NCBI GenBank assembly: GCA_037157565.1
Contig: JAZHRO010000003.1
Span: 44,095,001 to 44,159,000 of the forward strand
Direction of reading: 5' to 3'
Origin: Thalassia testudinum
Taxonomy: Eukaryota > Streptophyta > Magnoliopsida > Alismatales > Hydrocharitaceae
Length of the DNA: 64,000 nt
In this document: one piece after another, positions 24,126 through 35,367 of the stretch
Layout: each line of letters starts with the position of its first letter
How positions within the stretch are numbered: position 1 is the first letter of the stretch
Program-made: the position numbers and the translations under genes
Notes under the pieces: model-generated
What the model was told of the DNA's origin: nothing
Database searches by the model: none
Seen by the model: the letters and a program-made list of their open reading frames with translations, nothing else

Positions 24126-25034
24126 GCACAGTTGGGAGAGGTAAGTTTAGAAGGTGCTGGACCCAATCAAGACACCCAAAAATGTGTTGGGTGACTATAG
24201 AGGTGCGGGGCAGATGGACCCCTTGATCAGAAAGATCGTCCACCTGAGAATTACCTGGGCAGCCAGAGAGGGAGAGTCCCGCGAAGACCCCTACACGGTA
24301 GAGCGTCCCCACGGGTTACAGGGTTTCCCCCACCCGACCTCTCTTGTCACTGCGGTTCCAGGTAGACCAGAATGGGGATCTTGACCTCTTAAGTCTACCA
24401 ATTTTAAGATCAGGGTGCTTAAGGTTTCACTTGAATTTTAGTCTTTTTAAGTGCAAAGAGTGACCTAATTTAAGGTTGGTTAACCCAAAGGGGTCAACTT
24501 TACCTCTTGTTTTCTTTGAGAGCTTTTTGGGTCCTTTCTTTTAGGGTTCAAGTGTTTAGAGAGAGCCAATTGTTTAGGATTTTTTTTTTTTTGTTAATTA
24601 TTTTCAATCAATGGCTTGGGCACACCTCTTTTGGATTTCCTCAATTCTTGATTAAGGGGTGTGTCTCTACTGAAATCCTAATGTTTGACCTTATGTTGGC
24701 TCTACTTGGTCCATTTAACTTTTTGTTGGGCAATTAGGGCTCAAGCAAGAATGTGTTAGCCCTTAAATACCCTTAATAGTGTGCAGGAGTGATGAGTTGA
24801 AAACATGCAACTTTTTATGGTTACTAAGTATGGAAGACAGGTTAGCCCTATATTGCTTGTTCTTTTCTTTTCTTCCTCTTTAGAGTGTAGGGGTTAATAG
24901 TGAGAGAAAAGATTTACCTGCCTTTGGAGTGGTTGTGTGGTTGCTTGTCTTCTTGAGTTCCTGTAGCTGCACAAAAGAGAGGAGATTATCAGAACTTAAA
25001 AGAAACAGGAATGTTTACCTCTAGAATAGCCGTT
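24126..25034 (-). other. Element A untranslated leader between primer site and gag
   Basis: About 0.9 kb lies between the primer site and the gag start. It has no supported gene. A packaging signal is expected here from what is known of retroelements, but none can be pointed out by eye. Confidence 0.7.
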
Positions 25035-25054
25035 GCTCCCCGGCAGCGGCGCCA
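25035..25054 (-). promoter_or_regulatory. Primer binding site of element A (tRNA-Asp type)
   Basis: Minus-strand TGGCGCCGCTGCCGGGGA lies three bases inside the 5' LTR. It matches the complement of the plant tRNA-Asp 3' end with one mismatch (CGCTG for CGTTG); tRNA-Asp is the primer described for Athila elements. Confidence 0.85.
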
Positions 25055-25057
25055 AAA

Positions 25058-26179
25058 TGAAACGTCGGTTTTGTATTTGTTATAACGTTGTAGTAAGGCC
25101 GGTTATTGCCAACATTTCAAATATAAAATTTTTTTTACTCGGAAAATGAAAGAGTTCCCGAGGTCGAACTCAGGGAGCAAGTCGTATTCTAGAGATATAC
25201 ATGTTTCTTTTACAAAATAAAGAGAGAGGGAAAGGATTTGTTGTGATGTTCTTCTTTCTTTCTCTTTCTTCAGATCTCCTTCTTCTTCTTCCTTGGTTTC
25301 TGCTACGGTGATAATCTTCTTCTGCAATGGTGATGCTCTTCTTCTTCTTCCTGCTGTTCCTGCGTTGGTGATGTTTTTCTTTCTTCAGAGCTCCTTGTTC
25401 TTCTTCTTCTTTGGTTTTCTGCCTTGATCTCTCTTCTTCTTCTGCAATCGTGGTGACCCTTTCTCTTTCCCCTTTTTTTTTTATGGCTGCAGAGCTTCTG
25501 CCTTCAGCTACTAGGTCTTCCTTCCTTCTTCTTCTGCTTCGGGCCAAAATGCGAGGGTTTAAAAGTTGAGGGCCAAAGAGTAAATATATGAGGACCAAAG
25601 TGTAAAGTCGGTCAAGGAGGTTTCTTCTTAGGCTCAAGTTTTTATACATGACTAATTAGGACCTAAGGAATCTGATGGTGAATTTCATTTTCATATTAAA
25701 CCTTGTTTGACCGGTCAATTTGCGTAAAGACCCAAATTAAGTTATTAATTGGGCATGGTTCTCAATGTAGGTCAAAATGGGTTCTAAAGGCCAAATTGAA
25801 GGTTCTAAACCCTAGAGATTATTTTTCTATGAATTTTAGAGGGTTTATTCTATTTTTACTTTGCCCCGAACCTTGTGAATTGAAGCGGGTTATTTTAGGG
25901 TTACAGGTTATCATTTGGTTCCTTGGAAGTGCTGTAGCCCTTGCTAGATCATCTCATCCCACTTTTATTCTTATTAAGCTGTTTTGACCTGTGTTTGGGC
26001 CCTGAATTACCCTGTATGCAGATTATACTGGTAAAATTGCACTTTTACCCCTTATGACTGGTTTTCTTCTCAAACTCAGAATTCTCTGAGTTAAGCCTTT
26101 CCTTGAGATATGTAGGAGCTTTTATCCTTTGTATTGGGTCAAAATGAGCTAGTTATGGCTCATGATGAGGTTCTCATCA
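25058..26179 (-). repeat. 5' LTR of element A, internally deleted (1,122 bp)
   Basis: Both ends match the 3' LTR almost base for base. The central part corresponding to 14,535-16,208 is missing; the join reads CTTCGG|GCCAAAATG near 25,541. Two G bases are shared by the two break sides, which suggests end joining at microhomology. The lost part holds the TATA box at 15,913-15,920, so the copy that should start the genomic RNA has no recognisable core promoter. The 94-codon plus-strand frame near its right end also occurs in the other LTR and is not a gene. Confidence 0.95.
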
Positions 26180-26184
26180 GTCAG

Positions 26185-27195
26185 CATGGCACATGGGAAT
26201 AGCCTCGATCCATTTTGAAACATAATCAACAGCCACGAGGATATATTCGAAGCGTTGGAAGGAGGAAAGGGACCCATGAAATCAATTCCCCAAATGTCGA
26301 AAATTTCAACAGCTAGGATGGGTTGCAAGGGCATCATGTCACGACGTGACATTGACCATAACGACTGGCACCTAGTGCAATGCTTGGCATAATTGTGTGC
26401 ATCCTGGTGAAGGGAGAGCCAAAAGAACCCGCACTGCAACACCTTGGCTGCAGTTTTCCTCCCAGAGAAATGGCCTTCGCAGGCCTGATCGTGGCAAAAG
26501 GATAGCACACTGGGGATTTCGCTGTCAAGAATACAGCAACGAATGATCTAATCAGCACCTATTCAAAAAAGAAGTGGATTATCCTAGAAATAATACTTTG
26601 CTTCTACCATGAGACGCTCGTGCTGGTTTTTAGGCCAGCCACGTGGAAGGGAACCAGAAGCAAGGTAATTGGCAATGTCGGCATACTAAGGTCCACTTGC
26701 CACATTAATTGCCAATAGGTGCTCATCGAGAAAAATCAAATTAATCGGCAGGGTAAGTCCAATGTGGTCAAGGTCTAGTCTCGAGAGATGATCGGCCACA
26801 ACATTATGGGCTTCAGCCTTATCGCGGATCTCAATGTCAAATTCTTGGAGCAGAAGGATCCAACGAATCAGCCGAGGCTTGGCATCCTTCTTGTGCATGA
26901 GATGGAGAATGGCCGCGTGGTCAGTGAAAACAATAACATGTGAGCCCAGAAGGTAAGAGCGGAATTTCTCCAGCCCAAAAACGACCACTAGCAGTTCTTT
27001 CTCAATGGTAGTATAATTACGCTGGGCCTTGTCTAACATCTTAATGGTGTAGTACACCACGAAGGGGTTTCTATCGCGTCTTTGTCACAGGATGGCTCCG
27101 ACTGCAAGGTCGGAAGCATTACACATGAGTTCAAAGTTGAGGGAGCAATTAGGTGGATGGAGAACGGGGGCCTTGGTGACAGCATCACGCAGCTA
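26185..27195 (-). pseudogene. Element B RNase H and integrase N-terminal part
   Basis: The minus-strand frame shows RNase H blocks ([25 protein letters not shown], then FTDHAA, with the last catalytic Asp) and the linker [10 protein letters not shown]. The integrase zinc finger follows (CHDQACEGHF ... CTRCQ), then [11 protein letters not shown] with the first catalytic Asp. Stops at 27,193 (after AFT), 26,686 (Trp to stop in the SLPWFA-like block) and 26,548 (Gln to stop in ADQIIR) break the frame. The last two are G-to-A or C-to-T changes, as expected from methyl-cytosine decay. The left edge is the element A target duplication. Confidence 0.9.
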
Positions 27196-28326
27196 CGTGA
27201 ATGCTCGTATGCAGTCGGGGCCCATATTGAAGGGTACATCGGTCGATAGGAGGTGAGTTAAAGGTCGAGAAATCTTGGAGAAATCTTTGATGAATCTCCT
27301 ATAGAAATCGACGTGACCCAGGAAGGAGCGGATTTGTTTGACAGAGCCAGGCACAGGTAAATCAGCAATTACATCAAGCTTAGCTCTATCAACCTCGATA
27401 CCCTTATCGAAGATGATATGTCCGAGAACAATTCCCTCATGTACCATAAAATGACTTTTTTCCCAGGAAAGCACGAGGTTTACATCAATACATCTCCTAA
27501 GGATACGGGTCAGGTTGGCAAGACAGTCATCAAAAGATGGTCCAAAGATCGAAAAGTCATCCATGAAGACCTCGAGAAAGTCTCCCACCATGTCATGGAA
27601 TATCACCAGCATACATCTCTGGAAAGTTGCTGGCGCATTACAAAGTCCGAACGGCATTCTTCTAAATGCAAAGGTGCCGAAGGGGTAGGTAAAGGTGATT
27701 TTCTCTTGGTCCCGGGGGTCAATTGCCACCTGGTTATATCTTGAGAATCCATCTAGGAAACAGAAAAATTTATTTCCCACTAACCGCTCCAGGATTTGGT
27801 CAATGAAAGGTAACGGAAAGTGATCTTTCTTAGTTGCAGCATTGAGTTTCCGATAATCTACACACACTCTCCAAGATGTAGGAGTGCGTGTAGGGATGGA
27901 TTCACCCCTGTCATTGACACGGATGGTGAGTCCTACCTTTTTGGGCACGACATGAATCGGGCTCACCGAGGGGCTATCGCTGATCGGGTAGATTATACCC
28001 GCATCCAGCCACTTAATAATTTTCTTTTTAACAACCTGCCACATGTTAGGGTTTAGACGTCGCTGCATCTCGTGGGAGGGTCGAGCCTCCTCCTCCGTAT
28101 ATATACGGTGAGTGCAGTAGGAGGGGCTAATGCCAGTTAAGTCTGATAAAGACCATCCAATGGCTGCCTTGTGTTCCATAAGGACCTTTGTTAGTTTGCA
28201 CTCTTCCTCCCTAGTCAATTTTGAACTGATGATTGCGGGGAGCGTTTCATTTGGTCCCAAGAAAACATACTTAAGTGTACTAGGTAGCTCTTTCAGCTCG
28301 GGAGTGGATGGTGAAAGCTCTGGCAT
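27196..28326 (-). pseudogene. Element B reverse transcriptase
   Basis: An open stretch of 377 codons holds the complete RT. Blocks are ELKELPSTLKYVFLG, then [54 protein letters not shown] with the first catalytic Asp, [14 protein letters not shown], the FMDDFSIFG centre, and the thumb GIVLGHIIF. Compared with element A, the catalytic residues are kept, so this domain decayed more slowly or by chance escaped stops. It is part of a broken polyprotein and would not be made in frame with the rest. Confidence 0.9.
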
Positions 28327-29535
28327 TTCTTGGGACGAGAGTGTCCCAAGCGGATCAAAAGAAAACAGGTCAGGAGAAAGAAGTTAGCCCTCAGATTGGC
28401 CAAGAAGAGGAGCATCTTAGATAGATGGATCCAAAAAGGAATAGCCCCAATGAGTAGTATGTGGGCTCAAGGTCCCGGTGTGGAGTTGTAAATCCACCTG
28501 ATTTGGCGGGAAAGAAAGGACAATTCAGTCTTCAAGAGTGTGGACCGACGGTGAGTAGCCCGAATATGACTCAGACCACGAGTTATGGGAAGCAGAGAAA
28601 ACCTCGTCAGAAGTTTGGTCAGGAGAAGGTGCGGGAAAAGGGAGGGATGGGGGAACGTCACAATATGTTTCGGCCAGGCAGTTGTCTGTGTTGAAAGGCA
28701 ATCCACAGAAGTCAGAATAAGTCCCAATTAGTCCAATACATGCGCTGACAGCCATATCCTCGTCAGATGTGTCATCCTCGATGCAATCGCAATCAAAGTT
28801 CTTGGCTGCCTTGAAGATGTTAAGCTTGAGATTCTCAGATCCAATGGCAATCTCAATACAGCCCAACTCGCAGTCGATATGGGTGTGGGCTGTGGCCAAG
28901 AAAGGTCGACCAAGGATGATCGGACAATCAGAAAGTGAGCTAGGAACTTCCATATCTAAAACAAGAAAGTCAACAGGAAAACAGAGACTGTTGACCCTAA
29001 CCACCACGTCTTCCACCACACCCTTTGGTATTTTGACAGAACGATCTGCCAACTGTAGCGTAATAGGGGTGGGTTTCAGATTTCCTAAGGAAAATTTTTC
29101 GAGCATGATGGTTGCTATAAGATTGATGGAAGATCCTAGATCAAGCAGGGCATGGCTAAAATTGCAGCCTTGGATGCTACAGGAAATAAGCAGTGTGCCC
29201 GGATCTTTCTACTTCGGTGGTAGATTTGACAGTATAGCACAACTCGCATGAGGCGAGAGAACCACCGGATTCTTCGTTTTCTTTGACTGTCGCCTGGGTG
29301 TAATGTAGTCTTTCAAAAATCGGGTGACAGTAGGTATGTGGTTGATAGCCTCTAGCAGGGGTACCTTGATTTCAACATCCCTGAATAAATTACGCAGGTT
29401 ATCAAAGGCCTGCGTATCCTTTTTCTTGCCTTTTGGCTTCCTTAGTAGAGCCTCAGGGAATGGGACCGATTCTGGCACTAATTTGGGTGTATTATCCTCT
29501 CGCGAATACAGTGCGCATCCTAAATGAGAAGGCAA
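28327..29535 (-). pseudogene. Element B protease region
   Basis: Minus-strand code aligns with element A residues ~640-900. A FPEALLRKPKGKKK block and an IKVPLLEAINHIPTVTRFLKDYITP block lead into the protease. A stop at 29,209-29,211 lies in the PPK.KDPGT block just ahead of the active site. After it come ADRSVKIPKGVVEDVVVRV, PVDFLVLDMEVP and [10 protein letters not shown]. Downstream (28,330-28,520) the linker to RT is poorly conserved and has further stops. Confidence 0.85.
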
Positions 29536-31443
29536 TGAAGAAGATGGGCTAGGATCAGGTCGAGGCGGATCGACAGTCTGCTTACTGCTCCTCGTAGTGA
29601 TCGCATTGGACGTCGCGAGTCCAGTGGGATCATAAAGCGGAGGAGGGTTCGCAATAGGGACATAAGATTGATATGCAGTTGTTGTGGGATTAGCCTGAAA
29701 TCCTGGTGGAATGTTCGGAGCCTACAGAATCTGATGAACCTGCCCCTGAGAAGGTCGTACCTGTGGTTGAGGACCACGGGGTATGAAATTTCGTGGGTTG
29801 GGAACAGGTTGGGCTGGAAGAGTGCCCTGAGATCGAGTCGCCATGCGTAGTTGACTGATCTCAGATTCTGCTGCGCCAATTGGTGCTGAAGAGAAGTCAT
29901 GTTTTCTTCATGGCGCAACGACATTTCCGTCATCATTCGCATCAATTTCTCAAGAGGACTTGATGCGTGTTCTGTTTGCAGTATGCAAGGACCCGATGGT
30001 GGATTCGCCACAGGATTAGACTGGGCCATTGGGATGACGGGTGCGGACGGTCGCATTGGTCCACCCACAGGGTTTTGGCGCTGCGGGTTGCTGGATCATG
30101 TGAAGTTCGGATGATTTCGCCACCCTGGGTTATAAGTGGCAGAGAACGGGTTGTTCCCCAGGGCGTAAGCGTCTTCTAAGCCAGAAGATGAGTCCGCATG
30201 TAAATACACATCTGAGCGCACAGAGGCTTGGTCCTCCGTGTCAAAATACTTGCTTGCAAGAGCCAGATCCACATGACTTATCGAATCACTCGGCGCGACA
30301 CTCGGTAAGGAAGATCTTACGAGGTCTAGGGATGAGCCTGACATTGGAAGAATTGGGGTTGTGATGAAGTGGTGAGATGGGGGTGTTTGCCATAGAACGA
30401 GCAGGATTGGCCAGAAGCTCGTCCAACTTCTTGTGCACGACGGAGACTTCATCCAATTTCTGTGCAATAAGGCTAAGATCAGTGGATGAATGGGAGGTTC
30501 CCATGTCAACTTCGTGAACGTTACGGGGTAGGCTGGTACGATTAAAGGCGACAATGGAGGCATTGTTCATTGAGTTTTCGCTCATATTTTCAAATAATTC
30601 GAATGTTCCATTCTTGTCTTTATTCATGAAATTTCCTCCACAGGAAGCGTCTGCAATCTACTTCAAAGTCTCATTTAGCCCATAATAGAAAATCTAGGCT
30701 ATATGCCACTTAGGCAGACCGTGGTGCGGACACTTCCTGAGGAGGTCATTATATCTCTCCCATGCCTCATGAAACTGTTCGCCATTTTGTTGCGTAAAGG
30801 AAGTGATAGCACGGCTAAGTGCATTGGTTCGCCCGATTGGGAAGAACTTCTTGAGAAATGCTGTTCACATCTCTTCCCAAGAGCGGATGGTTCTCCCAAG
30901 GGTGCGTAACCATTGTGAAGCTTTATCCCGCAACGAAAACGGGAACATTTTCATGAGGACTATTGGTAACCCGATGTTTCTTGGTTTAACAATTTCAGCC
31001 AATCGGGTTAAGTCTTCCAAGTGGAGAAAAGGATCTTCACTTGCAAGACCATGGAAGTGGAAATTAATCAGGCCAATTACATTTGGTTTCAGTTCAAAAT
31101 CATCCCCGCCCATGGGGACCCGAATTTGTCCTATGGTCTCTGTAGCAGTGGGATTTTGATAGGAGCTAAGAGACCTAGGCTCCTCCCGTTTGGGAGGGTT
31201 CTACATTTCCTCCAAGGTTTCCCTAATGGCTTCAATTTGTTCATTATACATTTCCATTTGGGCTTGGAGGCGGGTTATGGAATCCATGGCTCCACCACCT
31301 GGTGGGTTTTGAGGGTGGTTTCCTCCCTCGGGATTTGGGGGTGGGCGTGCAACCATGTTTGTCGAGGAGGATGATTCGGCTTCTTTTATAAAATTATCAG
31401 ACAATTCAAATAATTCAGGGTTTTGTGACCTCCTCCCAAACAT
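29536..31443 (-). pseudogene. Element B gag
   Basis: The gag starts with MFGRRSQNPELFELS at 31,443, matching the MYGRRSL start of element A's gag in kind. Further blocks are HFHGLASEDPFLHLEDLTRLAE, MKMFPFSLRDKASQWL, RTIRSWEEM, the TCGGNF-like turn near 30,640 and [11 protein letters not shown] at about 30,100-30,140. At least four frame breaks or stops lie between them. No zinc knuckle is seen. Confidence 0.85.
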
Positions 31444-32810
31444 GCACTACCGCAGGAAGAATTAGGGGGATAAGAAGGGAAAAGGAGATAAGAGAAATGA
31501 CGCCGCAAAGGTACACTTGATGACAAATCAATATAATCAAATTCCTAACCTCTACAGTGTGACCTTAGACCTAAAGATCTAAGTTACCTACTATCATGAC
31601 CTACGGAACCAAATGTGAGCACCGCGGAACCACCGGACCAGATTGAAAGGCCGTTTGCCCCAGTCTTAGACAGCCGATAGCACGCGGGAACCCTCATCAG
31701 CATGTAGGCGCTACTCGCAGGTAGTTAGACCTCCAATCCTTAATAAGGGTCAAGTTGCTACCAGTTTTAATTAGAGGCTTAGGATCAAGTGCTTCTAGAA
31801 TGTGAAGGGCGTTATTTACAGGTAATGCCCAAGTGGTTGATTTTATAAAGTGTGTAAACCAAGCATGCAATGGGGAAATCTCCCTGAATTGAAGTTTTAA
31901 TTGGTGAATGGTTTTTAGAGTTTCAGCCTTAAGTAGTATGGATTTTAGGATTTCGCTGAATTACCAATTCAACCAATCTCTGGGTTTTGAGAGAATACAA
32001 GTTTTTTTCTAAGCCCAACAAACCCTTCTTCAATGTCAGTTGGTTAATGCATGCTAAAATGCAATGGGCTTCCCTAGATGGAGATTTCTATGTGTGGATG
32101 CACGAGTTAATTTTAAGTTAGTGTGAAAGGGAGCCAAAACACTTCAATTCAAGTGCTCCCAATCACTAGAATGATGTTCCATACACAAGGCTCAACCACA
32201 AGATAAAGAAAATCAAAGTGTTGGGGTTGAAGTATTCAGGATCAAATCTTAGGCACGTGAAAGGTCGTGGTGGGGTTGGAATCAACTCAATTCCAAGTCT
32301 CCCCACAAAAAATGTGATCCCGAATTGCAGATAAATGAGGCAAAGAGGGATGACAATCAATCTATTTATCTTTTCCTAAAAGAATACTTCACACGGCGAA
32401 AGATTCAAGAATCAAGATTCTTGGATCTTCGCTATGCGAAGTTTGGCGGGAAATCCTGGGGCAGTGGGAGTGATGGCAAACAATCAAGCAAGTGATTTTT
32501 AATCCACTTGCCTCAAGAAATCCCAAGAAGTGTTTTTAGTTTTTTTTTTATTATTAAGGTGACAAGTTGGCCTAAGTTGCTAAGAGAGAGAGACCTACTT
32601 GTTCAACAACGTGGGCGAAGCTCCAGTGCAGTGTCGACGACTTCACGCTCTCGTTCCCGCCTTGGATCTGTCCACATCTCCGACTTCCTCTGCTTGCCTT
32701 CTCCTTGCAACTGGTTCACCTGCACACCAACAAACAGAAACACCCGTGAAGAGAAGGGTGTGAGAAGAGAAAATCAAAGGAATGGAGTAGAAGCTTTACC
32801 TCAATGCTTA
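31444..32810 (-). other. Element B untranslated leader
   Basis: About 1.37 kb lies between the primer site and the gag start, with no supported gene. Short frames here have no recognisable domains. Confidence 0.7.
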
Positions 32811-32830
32811 CCTCCCCGGCAACGGCGGCA
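32811..32830 (-). promoter_or_regulatory. Primer binding site of element B (tRNA-Asp type)
   Basis: Minus-strand TGCCGCCGTTGCCGGGGA matches the tRNA-Asp complement except for one base (TGC for TGG at the start). Confidence 0.8.
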
Positions 32831-32839
32831 GAAAAAGCA

Positions 32840-35362
32840 TGGTCGAGACCCGGATAGGTTGTGTTAATATAGTGATTTAATCGTTGAAATGAGTATAATG
32901 GTTAACCTAAATCGAGCCTAACCATCTTTTTAAAAAAATTTTTACCTGGCCTACTTGATTTTATCTTGGTCACTTTTTAGGCCCAGGGTCGAACTCAGGG
33001 AGGCGGGATTAGAGGTGAATAAGTTTCTATGCCCTTCCTACAACGAATCTCTTCCGTGCATTTATTATGTTTTTGGTGTTTTTCTATTTAAGATTTTTTT
33101 TTCTGATAATTTTGTCCTTGAGGTACACCCTCAAAATCGGGTCTTTGGCTTAGAGCCAAAATGTTCTTAGCTTTGAGCCAAATTAGGGCTCCAAAAATGG
33201 GTCTTGCTATTCGCAAGACCAAGTACCTGCAAGATAAGGATTATCTTTTCTCTTTTACTCTTTTTTTTATCTTTTTAATAGCAGGAAAATAGAGGTTGCT
33301 GGTAAAGAAATAAATATAGTATATATATATAGATATATATATATTATATGTATAGGGGTGGGGGTGGAGGTGGAAATGGTGTGTAGCATGGTGTCGAGTT
33401 GATCGACGGCTAGGAAGACGCAACCAACAGGACAAAGTGCTGCGTGGAGTGTAGGATGGATGGGTGGAAGTGTGTGTGCAGAGACACTTTCTGTACGTGG
33501 GTATCGGGGAATATCAGCAACTGGTGCAGATATTCCTGCAATATAATGCATGGTAGGTGATATGAATGTAAGTATATATGTATATGAATATATATAGATA
33601 GGGTTATAATTATATAGGTGTATATGTAGTTACATATATATATGTATATATATATATATATATATAGATATGTAAATATATAGATAGATGTACGTATATA
33701 TATATATATATTTATAACTAGATATATATGTATATATGTCTAACTATATAGATATGGATATATATATATATATATGGTAATATATGTATATAGATATAAA
33801 GATATGTATATACATATATATATATATACGTATTTATATATATAGATATATTAGTATAAGTATCTTTGTATATAGATATATGTGGATATATATATATATA
33901 TGTATTTATATCTATAGATACATATGTATATATGTATGTATATATGTATATATATGTGAATAAATATATGTGTATATATATATATAAATATATATGTATA
34001 TATATTTATATTTAGTTGTATAGGTAATAATATGTATATATATATATATGTATATAAATATATATAAATATATACATGTATACATATATAAGTATATATA
34101 TAGGCGTGTACAAGTGAGTGTGTGTGTGTACACGTGCGTGTGTACAAGTGTGGTGTGTGTATGTGTGTGTCTGCTGAGAGTGAGGGAGTGGCTGTGAGAG
34201 AGGGCGCGAGAGAGAGCTGGAGAGTTAAGTCATCCGGTGCACGCAGCCAACGTCTGATGGCCCAGGCATAAGCGCATGCATCCGTAGGCGCAAGCGCGCA
34301 CGGCTACGATTCACGTAGGTGCTGGATGATGCGCGTGGGCGAGATACTGCAGCGCAGCGCACTGCGTTGCATAGCGCACCGCGCTGCGCGCTGGAACGGG
34401 AGCGGGCGAAGAGGCAGGCGCGGGCGGGCTTGAGTGTACGCGGGCGCTGACGCTGGGATGGGTTGGAGACGGCTGTGGCGCGGAGAGAGAGCGCGTGGTG
34501 ACCGGATAAGTGGGAAACTTTCCGGTCACCGCATTGTAGCTACAGTGTTCTGCAGAAACGCGTGAATAGTAGCTACAGTGTGCATGTGGCGCAGACAACC
34601 GGTTGCAGCCGGTTTTGCGTCCGCGGGTGCACTGGAGCAGGCCTACGCACGCGGAAGGAGCTACGCCGGCTACTATAGGGGCACGTGGTGACTTGCGCGT
34701 GGGCTGAAGGCTGTTGCGCCGTGCTGCTGCTGCTGCTGAGCTCCAAAGCTCGGGGCTGCGGCAATGGCGTGAAGGCTTTAAGCGGTGGAAGCAGAGAAAT
34801 GAACCACCACGCCTACCTGCTCTTGGATGAGCTGGGCGGTGGTGGAGCTCGCAGTGGTGGTCGTGGGACCACTGTGAGCTGCTCCTGCCCGCAGCGTATC
34901 TCTTCAGTGGAAGAGGTGTTGCGTATGGAGGGGAGAGGGGAGGAACATGGCCTGGAGGAAGGGTTTACGGGTGATGGTCTAGACCAGGCTGCAGTGCAAG
35001 GAAGATGGCTGTGCCTTTTTAAAGGAGATGGAGGCAAGCACAACCATGCCCTGGGCTACGCATGACCAGCCATGCAGCTGGCAGAGCATGCTGTGGCAAA
35101 GAGTGGTGCGAAGAAGAAGCTGCCATGCCCCGCAGCCGTGGGGGGAAGAAGATTTCAAAAGAAATAAAGAAGGTGAAAATTGCGATGCAACCCTTGAGGA
35201 ATACATTAATTACAAGGCCAATTATTCACTCTCCTCCCCTCAAATAAATGCATGCAAGTATCTTTTTTTACAAATGCAACTGTGGCTACCTAATATACAA
35301 TGGCAGTGTTAGGAAATAACACAAGATGGCATATTTATTGGTGTATTTTTGCTATGCAATCA
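32840..35362 (-). repeat. 5' LTR of element B
   Basis: This 2,523-bp partner of 9,463-11,940 runs on the plus strand from TGGTCGAGACCC to CTATGCAATCA. It carries the same U5 motif (32,981-33,003), TA microsatellite, TG tract and GC-rich block. Differences from the other copy are spread along the whole length and are mostly transitions. Confidence 0.9.
33310..34110. repeat. TA-rich microsatellite in element B 5' LTR
   Basis: TATATA with interspersed GATA and TGTA units, the counterpart of 9,940-10,700. Length changes between the two copies show that it has expanded or shrunk since insertion. Confidence 0.9.
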
Positions 35363-35367
35363 CAGGG

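Larger units (their letters stand above)
14047..26179 (-). mobile_element. Element A: young Athila-type Ty3/gypsy retrotransposon, 12.1 kb
   Basis: LTRs at 14,047-16,845 and 25,058-26,179 are flanked by the perfect duplication GTCAG (14,042-14,046 and 26,180-26,184), inside the integrase of element B. The primer site next to the right LTR and the polypurine tract next to the left LTR fix the minus orientation. The polyprotein gene is intact. The two LTRs show only two substitutions and one 3-bp indel where they overlap (about 1.1 kb). The 5' (right) LTR, however, lacks about 1.67 kb that the 3' LTR has. Very recent insertion follows from the LTR identity; the dating is only an inference. Confidence 0.97.
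9463..35362 (-). mobile_element. Element B: Athila-type Ty3/gypsy retrotransposon, dead, host of element A
   Basis: Two related LTRs (9,463-11,940 and 32,840-35,362) start TG and end CA, and are flanked by the perfect five-base duplication CAGGG (9,458-9,462 and 35,363-35,367). A tRNA-Asp-type primer site lies next to the right LTR and a polypurine tract next to the left one, so the element reads on the minus strand. Gag, protease, RT, RNase H and integrase remains lie in that order from 31,443 to 13,268. The integrase is split by element A. In-frame stops occur at 29,209, 27,193, 26,686 and 26,548. The LTRs differ at about 15 of the first 230 positions, so B is much older than A. Confidence 0.95.
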
